A DNA stretch of 64,000 nt from Pythium myriotylum (lineage: Eukaryota > Oomycota > Peronosporomycetes > Pythiales > Pythiaceae). A model generated the notes under the pieces. That model had not been told where the DNA came from, ran no database searches, and saw only the letters and a program-made list of their open reading frames with translations. A program made the position numbers and the translations under genes. Shown here in pieces: positions 20,500 through 31,880 of the stretch (the first letter of the stretch is position 1; each line of letters starts with the position of its first letter). The stretch spans positions 2,294,001 through 2,358,000 of the forward strand of contig JALJCQ010000013.1 of assembly GCA_023091665.1 (NCBI GenBank). The letters run 5' to 3'.

Positions 20500-22978
20500 A
20501 TGTCGGTCGTGGGATTGGACTTCGGCAACACGGACTGCGTCATCGGCCAGGCCAAGCGCGGCGGCATCGACATCATCCTCAACGAGAACTCGAACCGCAA
20601 GAACCCGTGCGTCGCGCCCCGAGCCTCCGACTCGCACGTCATCTGGAGACTAACGAAACGCTTGGTGTAGGAACCTCGTCTGCTTCCAGGGCAAGCAGCG
20701 CTTCATCGGCGAGGCCGCCGTGAGCGTCGCGCGCGCCCACTTCAAGAACACGGCCACGGACGTCAAGCGCCTCATCGGCCGCAAGTTCAAGCACCCGGAG
20801 GTGCAGAAGGAGATCGAGCAGCTCGCCTACAAGTGCGTCGAGCTCCCGAACGGCAACGTCGGCATCGTGCTCAACTACAACGATGAGCCCGTGACGTTCA
20901 CGTGCGAGCAGATCGTTGCGATGATCCTCAACAAGATGCAGAACATCGCGGCCGCTGCTAACGAGGGCGTGCGCCCTGCCTACACGGTGCTCTCGTGCCC
21001 TGGCTTCTACACGGACGTGCAGCGCCGCGCGCTGCTCAACGCCACCAAGATCGCTGGGGTGAACTGCTTGCGTCTGCTCAACGAGCACACGGCGGTTGCG
21101 CTCGCCTACGGTATCTACAAGTCGGCGCGCAACCTCTTCCACGAGACGGAGCCGCAGCACGTGATGTTCATCGACATGGGGCACGCCAGCTACACTGTCT
21201 CGATCGTTGCCTTTGTGCAGGGCAAGCTCCAGGTCAAGGCGGCGACTTTCGACCGCTTCCTCGGCGGTCGCGACTTTGACTACGCGCTCGCGGTCGACGT
21301 TGCCGCCCAGTTCGAGGCCAAGCACAAGATCAATGCACTCACGGACGCCAAGTCGCGCATCAAGTTGCTCAGCGCCTGTGAGAAGGCTAAGAAGAACCTC
21401 TCCCCGCACGGTGTCACTGCCACATACCTCAACATTGAGTGTCTCGCGGACGAAAAGGACTACAGCGGCCAGGTCACGCTCGAGCGTTTTGAAGAACTCA
21501 TTGCGCCGCTTCTTGCCCGTCTTGAGGACCCGATCCAGCGCGCTCTGAAGGACGCTGGTATCGACAAGTCGAAGCTCGTGAGCGTGGAAATCGTTGGTGG
21601 TGCCACTCGCGTCTCGAGCGTCAAGCGTCGTCTCTCGGAGATCCTCGGTCTCGACAAGGACGCGCAAAACTACGGACTTAGCACCACACTGAATGCCGAC
21701 GAGTCTGTCGCGCGTGGTTGCGCTCTTCAGTGCGCGATTCTGTCGCCGGTTTTCAAGGTCAAGGAATTCCACATCGCTGACAAGACGCATCTCCCTGTGC
21801 GCGTGTCCTGGGAGGATGGTAACGCCTCCTCCCCAATGGAGACTGGCGAAGATGATGAGGATGTCAACATGGACACGGGTAGCGAAAACACTCTGGTCAT
21901 TTTCGACCGTAATGGCGAGTACCCGAAGACGAAGCGTATTACGTTCCGCCGTGATGCGAGCTTTTCAATTGAGGCAGCGTATGATGAGACGGCCAAGCCG
22001 TACTTGCCCCCGGATTACGATCTCACTCTCGGAAAGTACACGATTTCGGGTATCCCGACGGGTGAAAAGGGCGCGGAGGTCCCGAAGATTCGTGTGAATG
22101 TCCAGCAGGATATTAACGGTATCTTCTCGGTCGCATCTTCTCAGCTTATGCAAGAAGTGAAGGAGGAAGAGAAGCCGGCTGAGGAAGGAAAGGAAGGCGA
22201 GGCTGCTGATAAGGCTGCAGAGGACAAGCCGGCCGAGCCAAAGAAGAAGCGTTTCCGCAAGGTCGAGTTGAAGGTTGACGCTGATGTCGCTGGTCTTACC
22301 CCTAAGGAAATTACGGCGGCGTCCGAGCAGGAGTTGGCGATGGCGCACCAGGATCGCGTTATCGAAGAGACCTTCAACAAGCGTAACGAGCTGGAGAGCT
22401 TTGTGTACGATATGCGAGCTCAGGTCGGAGATCGCCTCGCGGAGTTCATTTCGGATAGCGAGAAGGTGTCTTTGGAAGACAAGCTGACAGAGGTGGAGGA
22501 CTGGTTGTACTCGGACGAGGGATTCGACAGCACGAAGTCGGTCTACCAGGGAAAGCTTGATGAGCTGAAGGAGCTCACCTCACCTGTCGAGTTCCGTGCA
22601 ACTGAAAGCACTGAACGTGGTGCGGCGACAGCGGAGCTGCAGAGCGTCCTCGAAGAGTACAAGCGCATGGCGAACTCTTCGGATGCTCTGTACGCCCACT
22701 GGACCGAGGAGGACCGCGAGAAGCTCCGCAAGGCGGCGACCGATGCTGAGTCGTGGCTCTTCGACGAACTCGCGAAGCAGGGCAACCTGAAGCCAACAGA
22801 TACGCCGGTTCTTACGTCGGCTATCATCCGCAGCAAGATTGTTGCAGTGCGGGCCGTTGCCCTCCCGATTGTGACGAAGCCGAAGCCGGCTCCGAAGGTC
22901 GAAACCCCGACCCCAACGCCTTCGGAAGAGAAGAGTGCTGATGATGAGAAGGAGGCCGACAAGATGGATCTCGACTAG
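20500..22978 (+). CDS. Hsp110/HSPA4-family chaperone (two exons)
   Basis: Nucleotide-exchange factor and holdase partner of cytosolic Hsp70. Exons 20500-20606 and 20671-22978 (64-nt intron), 804 residues. The ATPase domain starts VGLDFGNTDCVIGQAKRGGI, the Hsp110 variant of the Hsp70 phosphate-1 loop, and continues with CPGFYTDVQRRALL, LNEHTAVALAYGI and VEIVGGATRVSSVKRRL. The substrate domain has the acidic, Lys/Glu-rich loop insertion of Hsp110 (EEEKPAEEGKEGEAAD), and the helical lid is long. The C-terminus ends with acidic ADKMDLD rather than EEVD. A CT-rich run directly precedes the ATG. Codon use is strongly G/C-ending, as expected for high expression. Confidence 0.95.
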
Positions 22979-23257
22979 ATGCACGCGACTCTCTGACGTC
23001 GCGGAGGAAGCACGTCACCTGCTAGTATTCCTACTCTCTCCTCTTCATTTTGGTTGGTAATGTATTCGGAAAAGGAAGCCATGCAACGAGCTCGTTTTAG
23101 ACACTCTGAAAAAGAATAAAAAGTACCGCTTCATAGTCTCCCAAATTCATTACTGTATGTGTCTTTTTCAGTTAGGATCGCTTAAGTGCGCACTAAGTTC
23201 GCCCTGGGTGCGAACTTGTGGCATCGAAGCCTGGAAGTTATTGGAGCAAGCGACAGG

Positions 23258-23699
23258 ATGGCGAGGTGCGTGAGGATGGATGCGCGCTGCCTGCAGAGTC
23301 TCGTGGCTTAACTCGCTGGCGGCAGCGGAGGCGTTGAGTACAAGCGCGTGCAAGAGAACGAGGAGGAATTCCAGAAGGGCCCCCTCTCGGTGCTCATGCA
23401 CAGCGTCAAGAACAACTCGCAGGTGCTCATCAACGTCCGCAACAACCACAAGCTCCTGGCCCGAGTGAAGGCGTTCGACCGCCACTGTAACATGTGCGCT
23501 ATGGTGTCGAGGAAGTCGATTTTGGCAGCGCTCTCATGGGTTTTGTGGTAGGGTCTTGGAAAACGTCAAGGAGATGTGGACAGAAGTCCCCAAGTCAGGC
23601 AAGAAGGGCGCCAAGCCCGTGAACAAGGACCGCTTCGTGAGCAAGATGTTCCTGCGCGGCGACTCGGTCATCCTCGTGTTGCGCAACCCGCATGCATAG
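23258..23699 (+). CDS. SNRPD2: Small nuclear ribonucleoprotein SmD2 (three exons)
   Basis: Core Sm-ring subunit of U1, U2, U4 and U5 spliceosomal snRNPs. Exon 1 is only 8 nt (23258-23265), then 23326-23493 and 23552-23699; introns 60 and 58 nt; 107 residues. The joined frame reads [18 protein letters not shown], then [32 protein letters not shown] and [17 protein letters not shown], matching SmD2 almost residue for residue through Sm motif 1, the lysine-rich loop and Sm motif 2 ([15 protein letters not shown]). It shows why short first exons hide genes in this genome: the start codon lies in an exon of fewer than three codons. Confidence 0.95.
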
Positions 23700-23944
23700 T
23701 AAACCCCGCTCCATTAACCTACAAATACCGGAGTCGGGAACTCTTGAGAGCTGCATACTTCCACTCTCGCAACACTCTTCATGTTGGTTTGGGTATCACC
23801 CTCCATCTAGTCCTGCAACCTCAATTGCGGTTGGGGCGAGATTCAACCGGGCTCCTTTTATTGCTCTTTTTGACGACTTTCATGTTTGGGTTTTCTGCTG
23901 TGACCACTAATTCCATATCTATACTAGCGACTCAGCCGACAAGG

Positions 23945-26900
23945 TCACACAGCCGCCGAGGGCGTGAGCGACTTCGGCTGGGACAGCTTTTGCAGGGACT
24001 CAGAGAGATCCACGGTCTTGCCGTTAGTCGCGCCATTTGAATCACTTTCCCCATTCTCAGTCCTCGGTGGACTGCTCGCCGTTCCTCGTGCAGACGATGC
24101 TTCTGGGATGGACGGCCGAATGTCAATGGTGACTTCTGCAGGTTCCGGCATCGCTGTGACTGCTGGGCGTGGCGCTACAATCGGAGGGAGCGTACTGGAG
24201 CGCTCGACTTGAGGAGGCACCGACACAGGGACTGGTGGAGGTGCCACAGTCGACGAGCGGGCAGGAGCGCTCATTGGTGGCTCTGTCAAATAGATACCTC
24301 GGCCGTCTCGGCCAGCAGGTGCTGAGTTGGGAGCTGGGGATGAGGCTGGGCTTTCTGGCATAGCAGCCTCCGGGTGGAAAAAGCAAACGTCTTCGAAGAT
24401 TAGCTCTTGCAGTTTAGGTTTCGTAAGTTCGTGGTTCTCGAAAGAGAAATCAAACGGTGACGCGCAAGTCTTCTCAAGGGACTGATCACGCACAGCACTT
24501 AAGTAAGGATGTTCGAGGGCCTCAACGATTGTAATACGCTTGCGAGGGTCGAAAACCAGCATCTTGTCGAGCAAATCGAGGCACTGAGGAGATGCACGAG
24601 GGTAGACAGACGAAAGTGGAACCTTCGGTTTCTTTGGCTGGCGCAAAATAAAGCGTTTTGCCTTGGGGTTCGTAATGAAGTCGAGCGAATCCTCAGATGG
24701 AGAGCCAATCACGTCCATGATGATTTTCAGTTGGTGAAGGTAATCGTGACCGGGAAACAGTGGGCGTCGTCCCAGCATCTCAGCAAGAATACAACCGATT
24801 GCCCAGACGTCAACCTGCTTATCGTACTTGGAAGACAAGAGTAACTCGGGAGCTCGATACCATCTCGTTACCACATATTCAGTGAGACCTGAGTCAAGTC
24901 CCTGTACTCCACGGGCAAGGCCGAAATCGCACAGTTTCACGTCACAATCCGAGTTGACTAGAATGTTGGATGGCTTGAGATCCCGATGCAGAACTTCAGC
25001 CGAGTGCACGTAGTGGATCGCGAGAAGCATCTGGTACAAGAAGTACTGAATATGGTCATCACTGATAGATTGGTTGGAGTGGATGACGCGATGTAAGTCA
25101 GTCTCCATGAGATCTGAGACAATGTAGACATCGTTGAAGTCATGGAGTGAAGGTGGACGGATCAGATCGACGAGATTCACCAAATTAGGGTGGTTGAGGT
25201 GACGCATTAACCGAATCTCACGCAGAATCCGCTTCGCATCGATCAGGTCGTTGAAGGCGTTTGGAACATTCTTGATGGCGAGAGCTTGGCCAGTCTCGGT
25301 ATCACTGGCAGCAATAACACAGCCGTACGCGCCTTGTCCGACTGCCTTGATCATTTGGTACCTTCGAGGCACGTCGAAAGTTGTATTTCCAACACGGAAT
25401 TGGTGGTTATCGCGTCTCGTATCGCGGAAAGAGTATCCGCGGGCAACAACTGATCGCTGGCTCGAAGAATGGGCAAGAGAACCTGCCGGACGAATTTGTG
25501 GAGTAGGTGCACCAGCACTCAATGCAGGAGAACCGTCAGCCACGGCCCCATCCCTTGATGAAGAAGACTGAAGCCCAGCACTGGAAGCGTCAAAACTGAT
25601 ACTTAACTGCACTCGGCCACACGAGAACTTGGTTTCATTTGCAGAAAGCAATGTATACCACTGAGGAACAGCACCACGTGCAATGTCAGAGTGCAGTACA
25701 CTCTCACGTACGGTGCGGGATGTGCTCGCAAGGGCGAGGAATGGGACCAAATTGACCTTCGCAACACCCACGATCTCCTCCACTTCTTGCCCCATCTCGT
25801 CTTCGCGCACCTCCCAAGCTTCGATCAGCATGAAGCACGGCTTCCCGCGCGAGGATCCTTTAAAAGGAAGTTCATGGGTGGAGTTCCACTTCGGGTCGGG
25901 TACTTCATCCGGTTCACACAGTCGGGTTTTCGCCAAGCAGCTTGCAGATGAAGTCGGAGCGTACACGTTTGTCTTGCCATCAGTTAATAAGCGGAGGCCA
26001 AGGAAGACCCGTCTGCGCGGCAACGGCGTACTCTCATTCGTGCTGCTACTGCTGTCGTCACTGAACTCCTCTTCCGTTGGAGGAAGTCCGCCGTGGCTGG
26101 AAATCTGCTCGCCTCGAAATACCACAACATGCAGTGTTCCCTCAGGGTTATCCTGACTCGAATTGCCGATCACGGCCGCCATTGGCAGAGACAGACTCGA
26201 TGTTGCATTGCACCCGAAGACGGCAGATGCGGCCACAGGGTCAGCGTGAATCGTGAGGCTCTTTACTCTACCGTCGGGCGCAAACTCGATGGTATGCTGC
26301 CATTGCTGTGTAAACTTGCGCCCATTGTCGCGATTTTTCATGGTTTCTCGACCAGCCACCACTGCAGTATTCCCTTCTTTCGCCTGCGCAATGTCGGTCA
26401 CGAAAAACGATGTAAACTCCACAGTCTCGTAGAGGATCGAGAAGAAATGCAAAACGCCATCTAAGCCGTGGTATTCGCCCCAGAATGGTACGGTCGGCGC
26501 GTAGTTGGAGGTGAGCACAACATCTCGAGAAAGCTTCGGGAAGAATTGCGGAGAAGACGAGTGCGAGATTAGGAGTTCGCGGAACGCAAAGTAGAAGCTG
26601 CGCAAGTCGACTTGTGTAGGTGAAGGCTGTACACTAGCACCGTCAACATTCATTAATGACCGGTCAAGCTTGTGTTTGACTCCTTCGTCGATCGCGGCCT
26701 GCATCATCTCGACCCACATGTCCTTCTCCAGCTCGGTCGAGCAACACAAGTGGAAGAGCTTGTGACCCTTGGTCTCAATAAGAAATCCATGCGCCTTGCC
26801 GTAGTTTTCAGGTCGCACTTTGGAGATAATCATGCGGCCGCGTAGGTTGCGCCCTCCGCGTGCCTCCTCCTTCGAGTTGTAGTAAGTGAGGGTGGCGCCG

Positions 26901-27133
26901 TCGAGCACGAGGTACCGCTCCTCCCACCGGGGCAGCCAGTCGCCCTTCTTGCGTACATACCCTTCCCAATGCACCTCGTGGTTGATGCCGGGCGGCCCGT
27001 CCGAGGTGCTCGTGCCCGAGGCCTCGAGAAAGTCGTCGTTCGCCGACTGCAACTGTCGGAAAGAGCGCGGCGCCTGCGACGACACCGACGCAGGCGGCGG
27101 CACGTCGCCATCCTCGACGCTCGGCTGGTTCAT
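23945..27133 (-). CDS. MAP kinase with N-terminal PH, NTF2-like and C2-like regions
   Basis: A single-exon protein of 1062 residues. From the N-terminus: a PH domain (~54-155; WEGYVRKKGDWLPRWEERYL), an NTF2/SnoaL-like fold (~170-320), a C2-like beta region (~345-490), a Ser-rich linker, then a full Ser/Thr kinase domain (~590-885). The kinase has GQGAYGCV, AIKNV, HRDLKPSNILV, DFGLAR and the MAPK activation motif TEY within LTEYVVTRWYRAPE, plus the MAPK-insert region. The Pro-rich tail is probably disordered. The PH and C2-like modules predict recruitment to phosphoinositide membranes, unlike classical soluble MAPKs. An Inr-like TCACTCT lies 26 nt upstream. Confidence 0.92.
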   Translation of the reverse strand: MNQPSVEDGDVPPPASVSSQAPRSFRQLQSANDDFLEASGTSTSDGPPGINHEVHWEGYVRKKGDWLPRWEERYLVLDGATLTYYNSKEEARGGRNLRGRMIISKVRPENYGKAHGFLIETKGHKLFHLCCSTELEKDMWVEMMQAAIDEGVKHKLDRSLMNVDGASVQPSPTQVDLRSFYFAFRELLISHSSSPQFFPKLSRDVVLTSNYAPTVPFWGEYHGLDGVLHFFSILYETVEFTSFFVTDIAQAKEGNTAVVAGRETMKNRDNGRKFTQQWQHTIEFAPDGRVKSLTIHADPVAASAVFGCNATSSLSLPMAAVIGNSSQDNPEGTLHVVVFRGEQISSHGGLPPTEEEFSDDSSSSTNESTPLPRRRVFLGLRLLTDGKTNVYAPTSSASCLAKTRLCEPDEVPDPKWNSTHELPFKGSSRGKPCFMLIEAWEVREDEMGQEVEEIVGVAKVNLVPFLALASTSRTVRESVLHSDIARGAVPQWYTLLSANETKFSCGRVQLSISFDASSAGLQSSSSRDGAVADGSPALSAGAPTPQIRPAGSLAHSSSQRSVVARGYSFRDTRRDNHQFRVGNTTFDVPRRYQMIKAVGQGAYGCVIAASDTETGQALAIKNVPNAFNDLIDAKRILREIRLMRHLNHPNLVNLVDLIRPPSLHDFNDVYIVSDLMETDLHRVIHSNQSISDDHIQYFLYQMLLAIHYVHSAEVLHRDLKPSNILVNSDCDVKLCDFGLARGVQGLDSGLTEYVVTRWYRAPELLLSSKYDKQVDVWAIGCILAEMLGRRPLFPGHDYLHQLKIIMDVIGSPSEDSLDFITNPKAKRFILRQPKKPKVPLSSVYPRASPQCLDLLDKMLVFDPRKRITIVEALEHPYLSAVRDQSLEKTCASPFDFSFENHELTKPKLQELIFEDVCFFHPEAAMPESPASSPAPNSAPAGRDGRGIYLTEPPMSAPARSSTVAPPPVPVSVPPQVERSSTLPPIVAPRPAVTAMPEPAEVTIDIRPSIPEASSARGTASSPPRTENGESDSNGATNGKTVDLSESLQKLSQPKSLTPSAAV

Positions 27134-27158
27134 CGGCGGCTGCTTGGTCGTCGAGCGA

Positions 27159-27165
27159 AGAGTGA
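27159..27165 (-). promoter_or_regulatory. Oomycete initiator-like element
   Basis: On the reverse strand TCACTCT matches YCAYTYY exactly, about 26 nt upstream of the MAP kinase start at 27133. The roughly 310-nt gap to the divergent TPR gene is therefore a likely shared promoter region. Confidence 0.45.
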
Positions 27166-27446
27166 GGGAGGGCGTGGTCAGCCGAGGGGGCGATGCCCAA
27201 GATGCGCTTCCGAGGGGCTACGGCTGCCTCTGTCGATGTGACGTTTCTCCCTACACAACACCACCACAGGGCGTCCGGATACGGGGGCAATATCCGGATG
27301 GCATGGTCAGCTGACTCGATTGCGATTCAGCAATTTCGTCCACTGAGGTTGCGTTATGAGGGTACGCTATCTTGGGATCTCGAAACGTCGTCGAGATGTG
27401 CCGCCTGCCATGGCTCACCTGGAAACCTCGTGGGGTCGCGGAGACC

Positions 27447-30400
27447 ATGGCGGCAGAACTGCAGCTGGACCTCGGATTCGCTGATGACGACTGGTTCGAC
27501 ACGCTCGTGGCGATCAACCAGCGGTGGCTGAGCAGCTACGCGCGCCAACACCCGTCCTTCGGCGTGAGCCCCTCCCTGCTGGAACGCAACAGCATCTGGA
27601 TGAACACGTACTTCCAGCGGCAGCGCATGATCACCTCGCCTCGCTCAAAAAAAGGTATCCTCAGTCGAGAGTGCTTAGGCCCAAACCAGCAGCTTATGTG
27701 ACACTTCCACCGACAGCCAAAGCACTCATTGCCCAACACCAACAAACTGTGCTCGTGCGGCTGCGATCCAACGGCGGTGGGAGGACCTCAAGTGAAGCCG
27801 AGGGGTCCACAGCGCTCGTCGATCCAGTCGCTGCACTCATGTTCGCAACTTCCGCGGACCGATGCCCTGAACATCACGTCGTAAGGATCAGTTAGTCCAT
27901 CGTGGTATCAAATGATGCTTCAATCTCTACTCGCTCTTTGTCGACAGGAGTGCTTGTTACACGAAGCACTCGATCTTCTCCAAAATCGAGCTCTGAGAGC
28001 GCTCGCTGTTAATGCGGGTAGGCTTATGCTCTCATCTATGAGGTTTGCATGGCATAATTATTTCTCTTTCTCACGCAAGGTTTTGCGGGCTGCGTGTTCC
28101 GCTGCCTGACAGCCTCCACGGAGATACCGAAGCGCGTACGGTATTGTTTCCTCAACAACACATTTAACCGCCGTGGACTAACTGCTGTAACCTTACCAAA
28201 GGTTCTTACGCTACGTTTATTGGTCTTACTGGCTGCTGATGACGCAGCTGCCGTCGTCAATGCCTGCAAAGTCGCGGCTCACGGTCAGTTGTGGCAGCCA
28301 AACATGTTCATTTACACATTACAGAAACGCCATTGGGACAGCGAAACGATCTGCGACCTTGCTTCGAAGTTGCTCGTATTCTTCTCGTGTGAAATGCCCA
28401 TTTCCTCACCCATCAGCTTGAACTCGGGTCGACACGGGCACGACGGAGACGATAGTTGTCATCACCCAACCAAGCCATGTTCAGCTACACAGAGTAGCTT
28501 GCCAGCTCTAGTATCTCCAAAGTCCGTGAGTAATGTGGCATCCCCCCACCGTCCAACAACGACCATTTCGTCACTGTATGTGCGTAATGCGTCACCTTAC
28601 TCACGCAATGTCATCCTCCCGATCCCGCGTCCACCACCGTCTGCGACTGAGCAGGCGAAACGCTCCCTTATCTTCAGTACACCGAAAGGAAAAGCCGTCG
28701 CCGGCGACCTCAAGCGGCGATGTCTCACTCCAAACATCGATGAAATTAAGCGTGAGCCATCCAGGTCGGATGATTTGGATTGGATAGGGAACACGTCTCC
28801 GCCAAAACCTCTTCCTATCCAAAAGAGACCTGTTGCATTGTCAGAGAAATACTCTTGGAACCCAGATTGCATAAACTCCGTGAGCGGTTTTGAATGGTGG
28901 TGGCGTTCTTTGCCTGAAAGTCATGAAAGTCTGGACCCAAGCGAGAAGCTGAAGGCGGTAACAAAGGCTGCTGTTCGACTGCACACAAAAGGTGAGTGGG
29001 AGCGTGCTGTCGAGCTCTACTTGCTTGCCCTATCAATGGACGTAAACGACGAAGTTGCATTTCGGTTGCGCGTGAATCTGGGATGTGCATACCAAGTTGG
29101 TCAGGTACACAGTGCTGCAGAAGCCGAATTCCGAGCCGCACTTTGCTTCAACTCAGAAGACCCATACGTTCGCTTCAAGCTTGGATCCGCGCTGAAAGAA
29201 CTCGGAAAGCTAGATGAGGCCGCAACCGCGTTTTCCGGTGTCGTACACGTCTACCCCCAAGCTTTCGACGCTCTGAAACAGCTTGAGAATGCGAGAGAAC
29301 GGAAGCTCCAACAAGTTGCGGCAGAGCGGGAGAAGTTGGCTCGCGCTAGAGAAGCACGTTCACCGTCCAAGCCAGGTCGTCGATTTCAATCTCCTAGCAC
29401 CCCAGGCTCAACTCATCTTCCTCACATTCCAAAAGCTCCTGGCTCGCATAGAGATCCTTCCGGAGATAGTTCGGCGGTTCGCAGCGTGGGGGATGTCGAG
29501 TCCTCTGGCCTGCTCAATTATATTGAGGAGCGAAGTCACGAAAAGCGAATAAATCTTCGTGCCGCGTTCAAGGATATTGACTCGGCATCCACAGGATGTA
29601 TTCGTATCACCGCATTGGTGAAACTCTTGTCTGCATTGTGTGATGTGGATGAGAGTACCTTCCGAAGTTGGCTTCCTCACGAAGCAGTGCGAGAAGATGC
29701 CAATGGTGTCATTCATTATGGTACTCTTCTCGACGCCGTAGACAAGACTGTCCTCAAGAAACGTGCACATGGGTCGGACAATCATCGGGAGTGGATTGCA
29801 CTAGTGGAAACAATCAAGTTAGCAGAGGTTGGCTTCTACAGTAGTATCAGTTGTCGCGAAGTCATGTCTGACACATTCGCTAATCAAGACACATCGCCAG
29901 CACCCTGCAGCGTCGACGGTCCATGTAAACAATCAGGTTCTGAGCCGGTTGCTCGTGATCTAGGTTCGTGTGACCAGAGATTAAGTCAGAGGGTTGGAGA
30001 TGACAGACGACCTCTTGACCCCAGCCGAGATTCCATCCAGTTACAGATCGATATGAACGGCGTGGAGATGGTGGATGGATATCACTCAGTCTCGGCACGA
30101 CTTAACGCCAAACGTGAGAAGGCACGCCAGGAGGCGATTCTTCGGGCTGAGCGGTCACGAGTCGTTGCACGGAAACATCAGCACTGCCTCAAGGTTCTCC
30201 ATGAAGTGGCCTTCCAGGCTCGCCGCATTCTTGTGGAAAAGTATGGTTGTACAAGTAACCCAACCGTTCGAAGCGAGAATGAGTTGGAGCTTAAAGGTCT
30301 GACTGGTGACAAAGTTGAGTCGGGCAGTGTCGAGAGGACGTCTCAGGCTGTGGTCGTCGACAATCATGACGTCCAGTCGTCACCAGAGCTCGCTGGAGAA

Positions 30401-30670
30401 GTGACCCCTGCATGTGAATCGCAAGAGCAGGGACGCGAGCCAAAAGAGCCGGCGTCGGCGGATCTGGTTGTCATCCTGTTGAGTGAGCGCATCGTGGAGC
30501 TCGCGATATGCGAGGCCACTCAGGCCGTGATCGCGACCAAGACCCTGGCTGAGATCCAGTCGCTCGCGTCTGCAGCCTCCTTGGCCGCTGTGTCGGCCGC
30601 GCGATGCCAGCTCTTCGGATCGCGTGCGGAACTGTTGGTGGATACTGCCCCACGGAGAGAGCACCAATAG
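27447..30670 (+). CDS. TPR protein with EF-hand-like segment (four exons)
   Basis: Exons 27447-27654, 27717-27880, 27948-28017 and 28080-30670; introns 62, 67 and 62 nt, each in phase; 1010 residues. The N-terminus reads MAAELQLDLGFADDDWFDTL and has no obvious domain. A TPR block sits at ~440-545 (WERAVELYLLALSMDVNDEV; FKLGSALKELGKLDEAATAF). A degenerate EF-hand pair follows at ~625-710 (LRAAFKDIDSASTGCIRITA), where several calcium ligands look substituted. The C-terminal part is helical and Ala-rich. The gene is divergent from the MAP kinase. TPR plus EF-hand proteins occur in flagellar and scaffold proteins, but no function can be assigned. Confidence 0.8.
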
Positions 30671-30847
30671 ATCCGGAGACGAACCGTGGAGCCATCGGCA
30701 GTTGCGCTCATCGTCTCCCTCCGCGATGACGTCCCGACTATGTCGAACCCATCTCGTGATGACGTCGGTCGATTCGGTTCCATCCTTTTTATTCTGTCTG
30801 TCTCAGTAGACGCGATTTGTCAATCACCGCCGGAAGTGGCTCACTCG

Positions 30848-30854
30848 TCATTTC
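30848..30854 (+). promoter_or_regulatory. Oomycete initiator-like element
   Basis: TCATTTC matches YCAYTYY exactly and ends 20 nt before the ATG at 30875 of the SLC25 carrier. It also argues for that ATG over the in-frame upstream start at 30686. Confidence 0.5.
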
Positions 30855-30874
30855 TCTCGCACGCCCCACGAGCC

Positions 30875-31876
30875 ATGCTGTTCCCGGTCACGCCTCTGCT
30901 GCAGCCTGGGGGCGCCCGCGCGTTCTTCCCTTCGCCCGTGTGCGCGCCTCGGCCGCTCGCGCTGAGCTCGGCGAACCGGAGCGAGCGACCCACGCTCAAG
31001 CTGGTCATCGGCGCCGGCGTCACGCTTGGATATGAGTTTGCGCTCGGCCACTACCTCGAGTTCATTAAGATCATGAAGCAGACGCGCCCGGGGGAGTCGT
31101 ACGCAGTGCTGACGAGAGAAATCGTCAAGTCCAAGGGTATTGCAGGCGTGTGGGATGGGTTCTTCCCGTGGGGAGCTATCCAGGCGCTTGCCAAGGGATC
31201 CGTGTTCTCGTGGGCGCATGCCCTCACGAGGCAGTCACTTCAACCGTTTGTGGAAGACTCGAAGATGAGCAAGAACGTCGCGGAAGTTCTTTCCGGCGGT
31301 ATTGGCGGTGGTTTTCAGGGCCTTGTGCTGAGTCCAACGCTTCTCCTCAAGACTCGCGTGATGACCGACCCAGTATTCCGTCAGAGGATGACACCACTTG
31401 AGACTTCGACCAAGTCTCTGCAAGTTGGAATGAAGGTCATCAACAACGAGGGCGTCGCTGGCTTGATGAAGGGCTCGATGGTCTTCTCGCTGAAGCGTGT
31501 TGCGGATTGGTCGACGCGTTTCTTGTTCTCCGTGATGGCTGAAGAGTTCATGTTCAAACAAGGCGATCCGAACGTCGTGTTGACGAGTCAGCAGAAGATT
31601 ACTGCATCTCTTGTCGGCGGCGGTTTCAGCGCACTGCTGACACTTCCGATTGACGTCATGGTAGCGCAAATCCAGCAAGCGTCGAAGGCAGGAGCGCAAG
31701 TGTCCGTGATTGAGACGTTTCGTGCTGAGTACAAGCGCGGCGGAATGAAGCAAGTTGCGGGGTTTGCCACGACGGGTTTCGTCGTGCGATTGATGCACAC
31801 ATGTTTCACGACCATGATCATGAAGACAGCCACAAGCATTGTATATGAGGCGTACGAAGAATATCAACAGGACTAA
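30875..31876 (+). CDS. Mitochondrial carrier (SLC25) family protein
   Basis: A 333-residue, intronless protein with the three-fold repeat layout of inner-membrane metabolite carriers. The repeat signatures are weak: SPTLLLKTRV in the middle repeat and LPIDVMVAQIQ in the last keep the helix-kinking proline, while the first repeat lacks a good PxDxxK. Gly-rich helix starts (GGGFQGLVL, GGGFSALLTL) support the fold. The divergence from the usual PX[DE]XX[KR] suggests an atypical subfamily; the substrate is unknown. The stop codon lies 4 nt from the stop codon of the convergent YbeY gene, so the two 3' UTRs must overlap. Confidence 0.8.
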   Translation: MLFPVTPLLQPGGARAFFPSPVCAPRPLALSSANRSERPTLKLVIGAGVTLGYEFALGHYLEFIKIMKQTRPGESYAVLTREIVKSKGIAGVWDGFFPWGAIQALAKGSVFSWAHALTRQSLQPFVEDSKMSKNVAEVLSGGIGGGFQGLVLSPTLLLKTRVMTDPVFRQRMTPLETSTKSLQVGMKVINNEGVAGLMKGSMVFSLKRVADWSTRFLFSVMAEEFMFKQGDPNVVLTSQQKITASLVGGGFSALLTLPIDVMVAQIQQASKAGAQVSVIETFRAEYKRGGMKQVAGFATTGFVVRLMHTCFTTMIMKTATSIVYEAYEEYQQD

Positions 31877-31880
31877 GTGT

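Noticed and set aside
20639..21790. 383-codon reverse frame inside Hsp110
   Set aside because: Shadow of G/C-ending codons on the coding strand.
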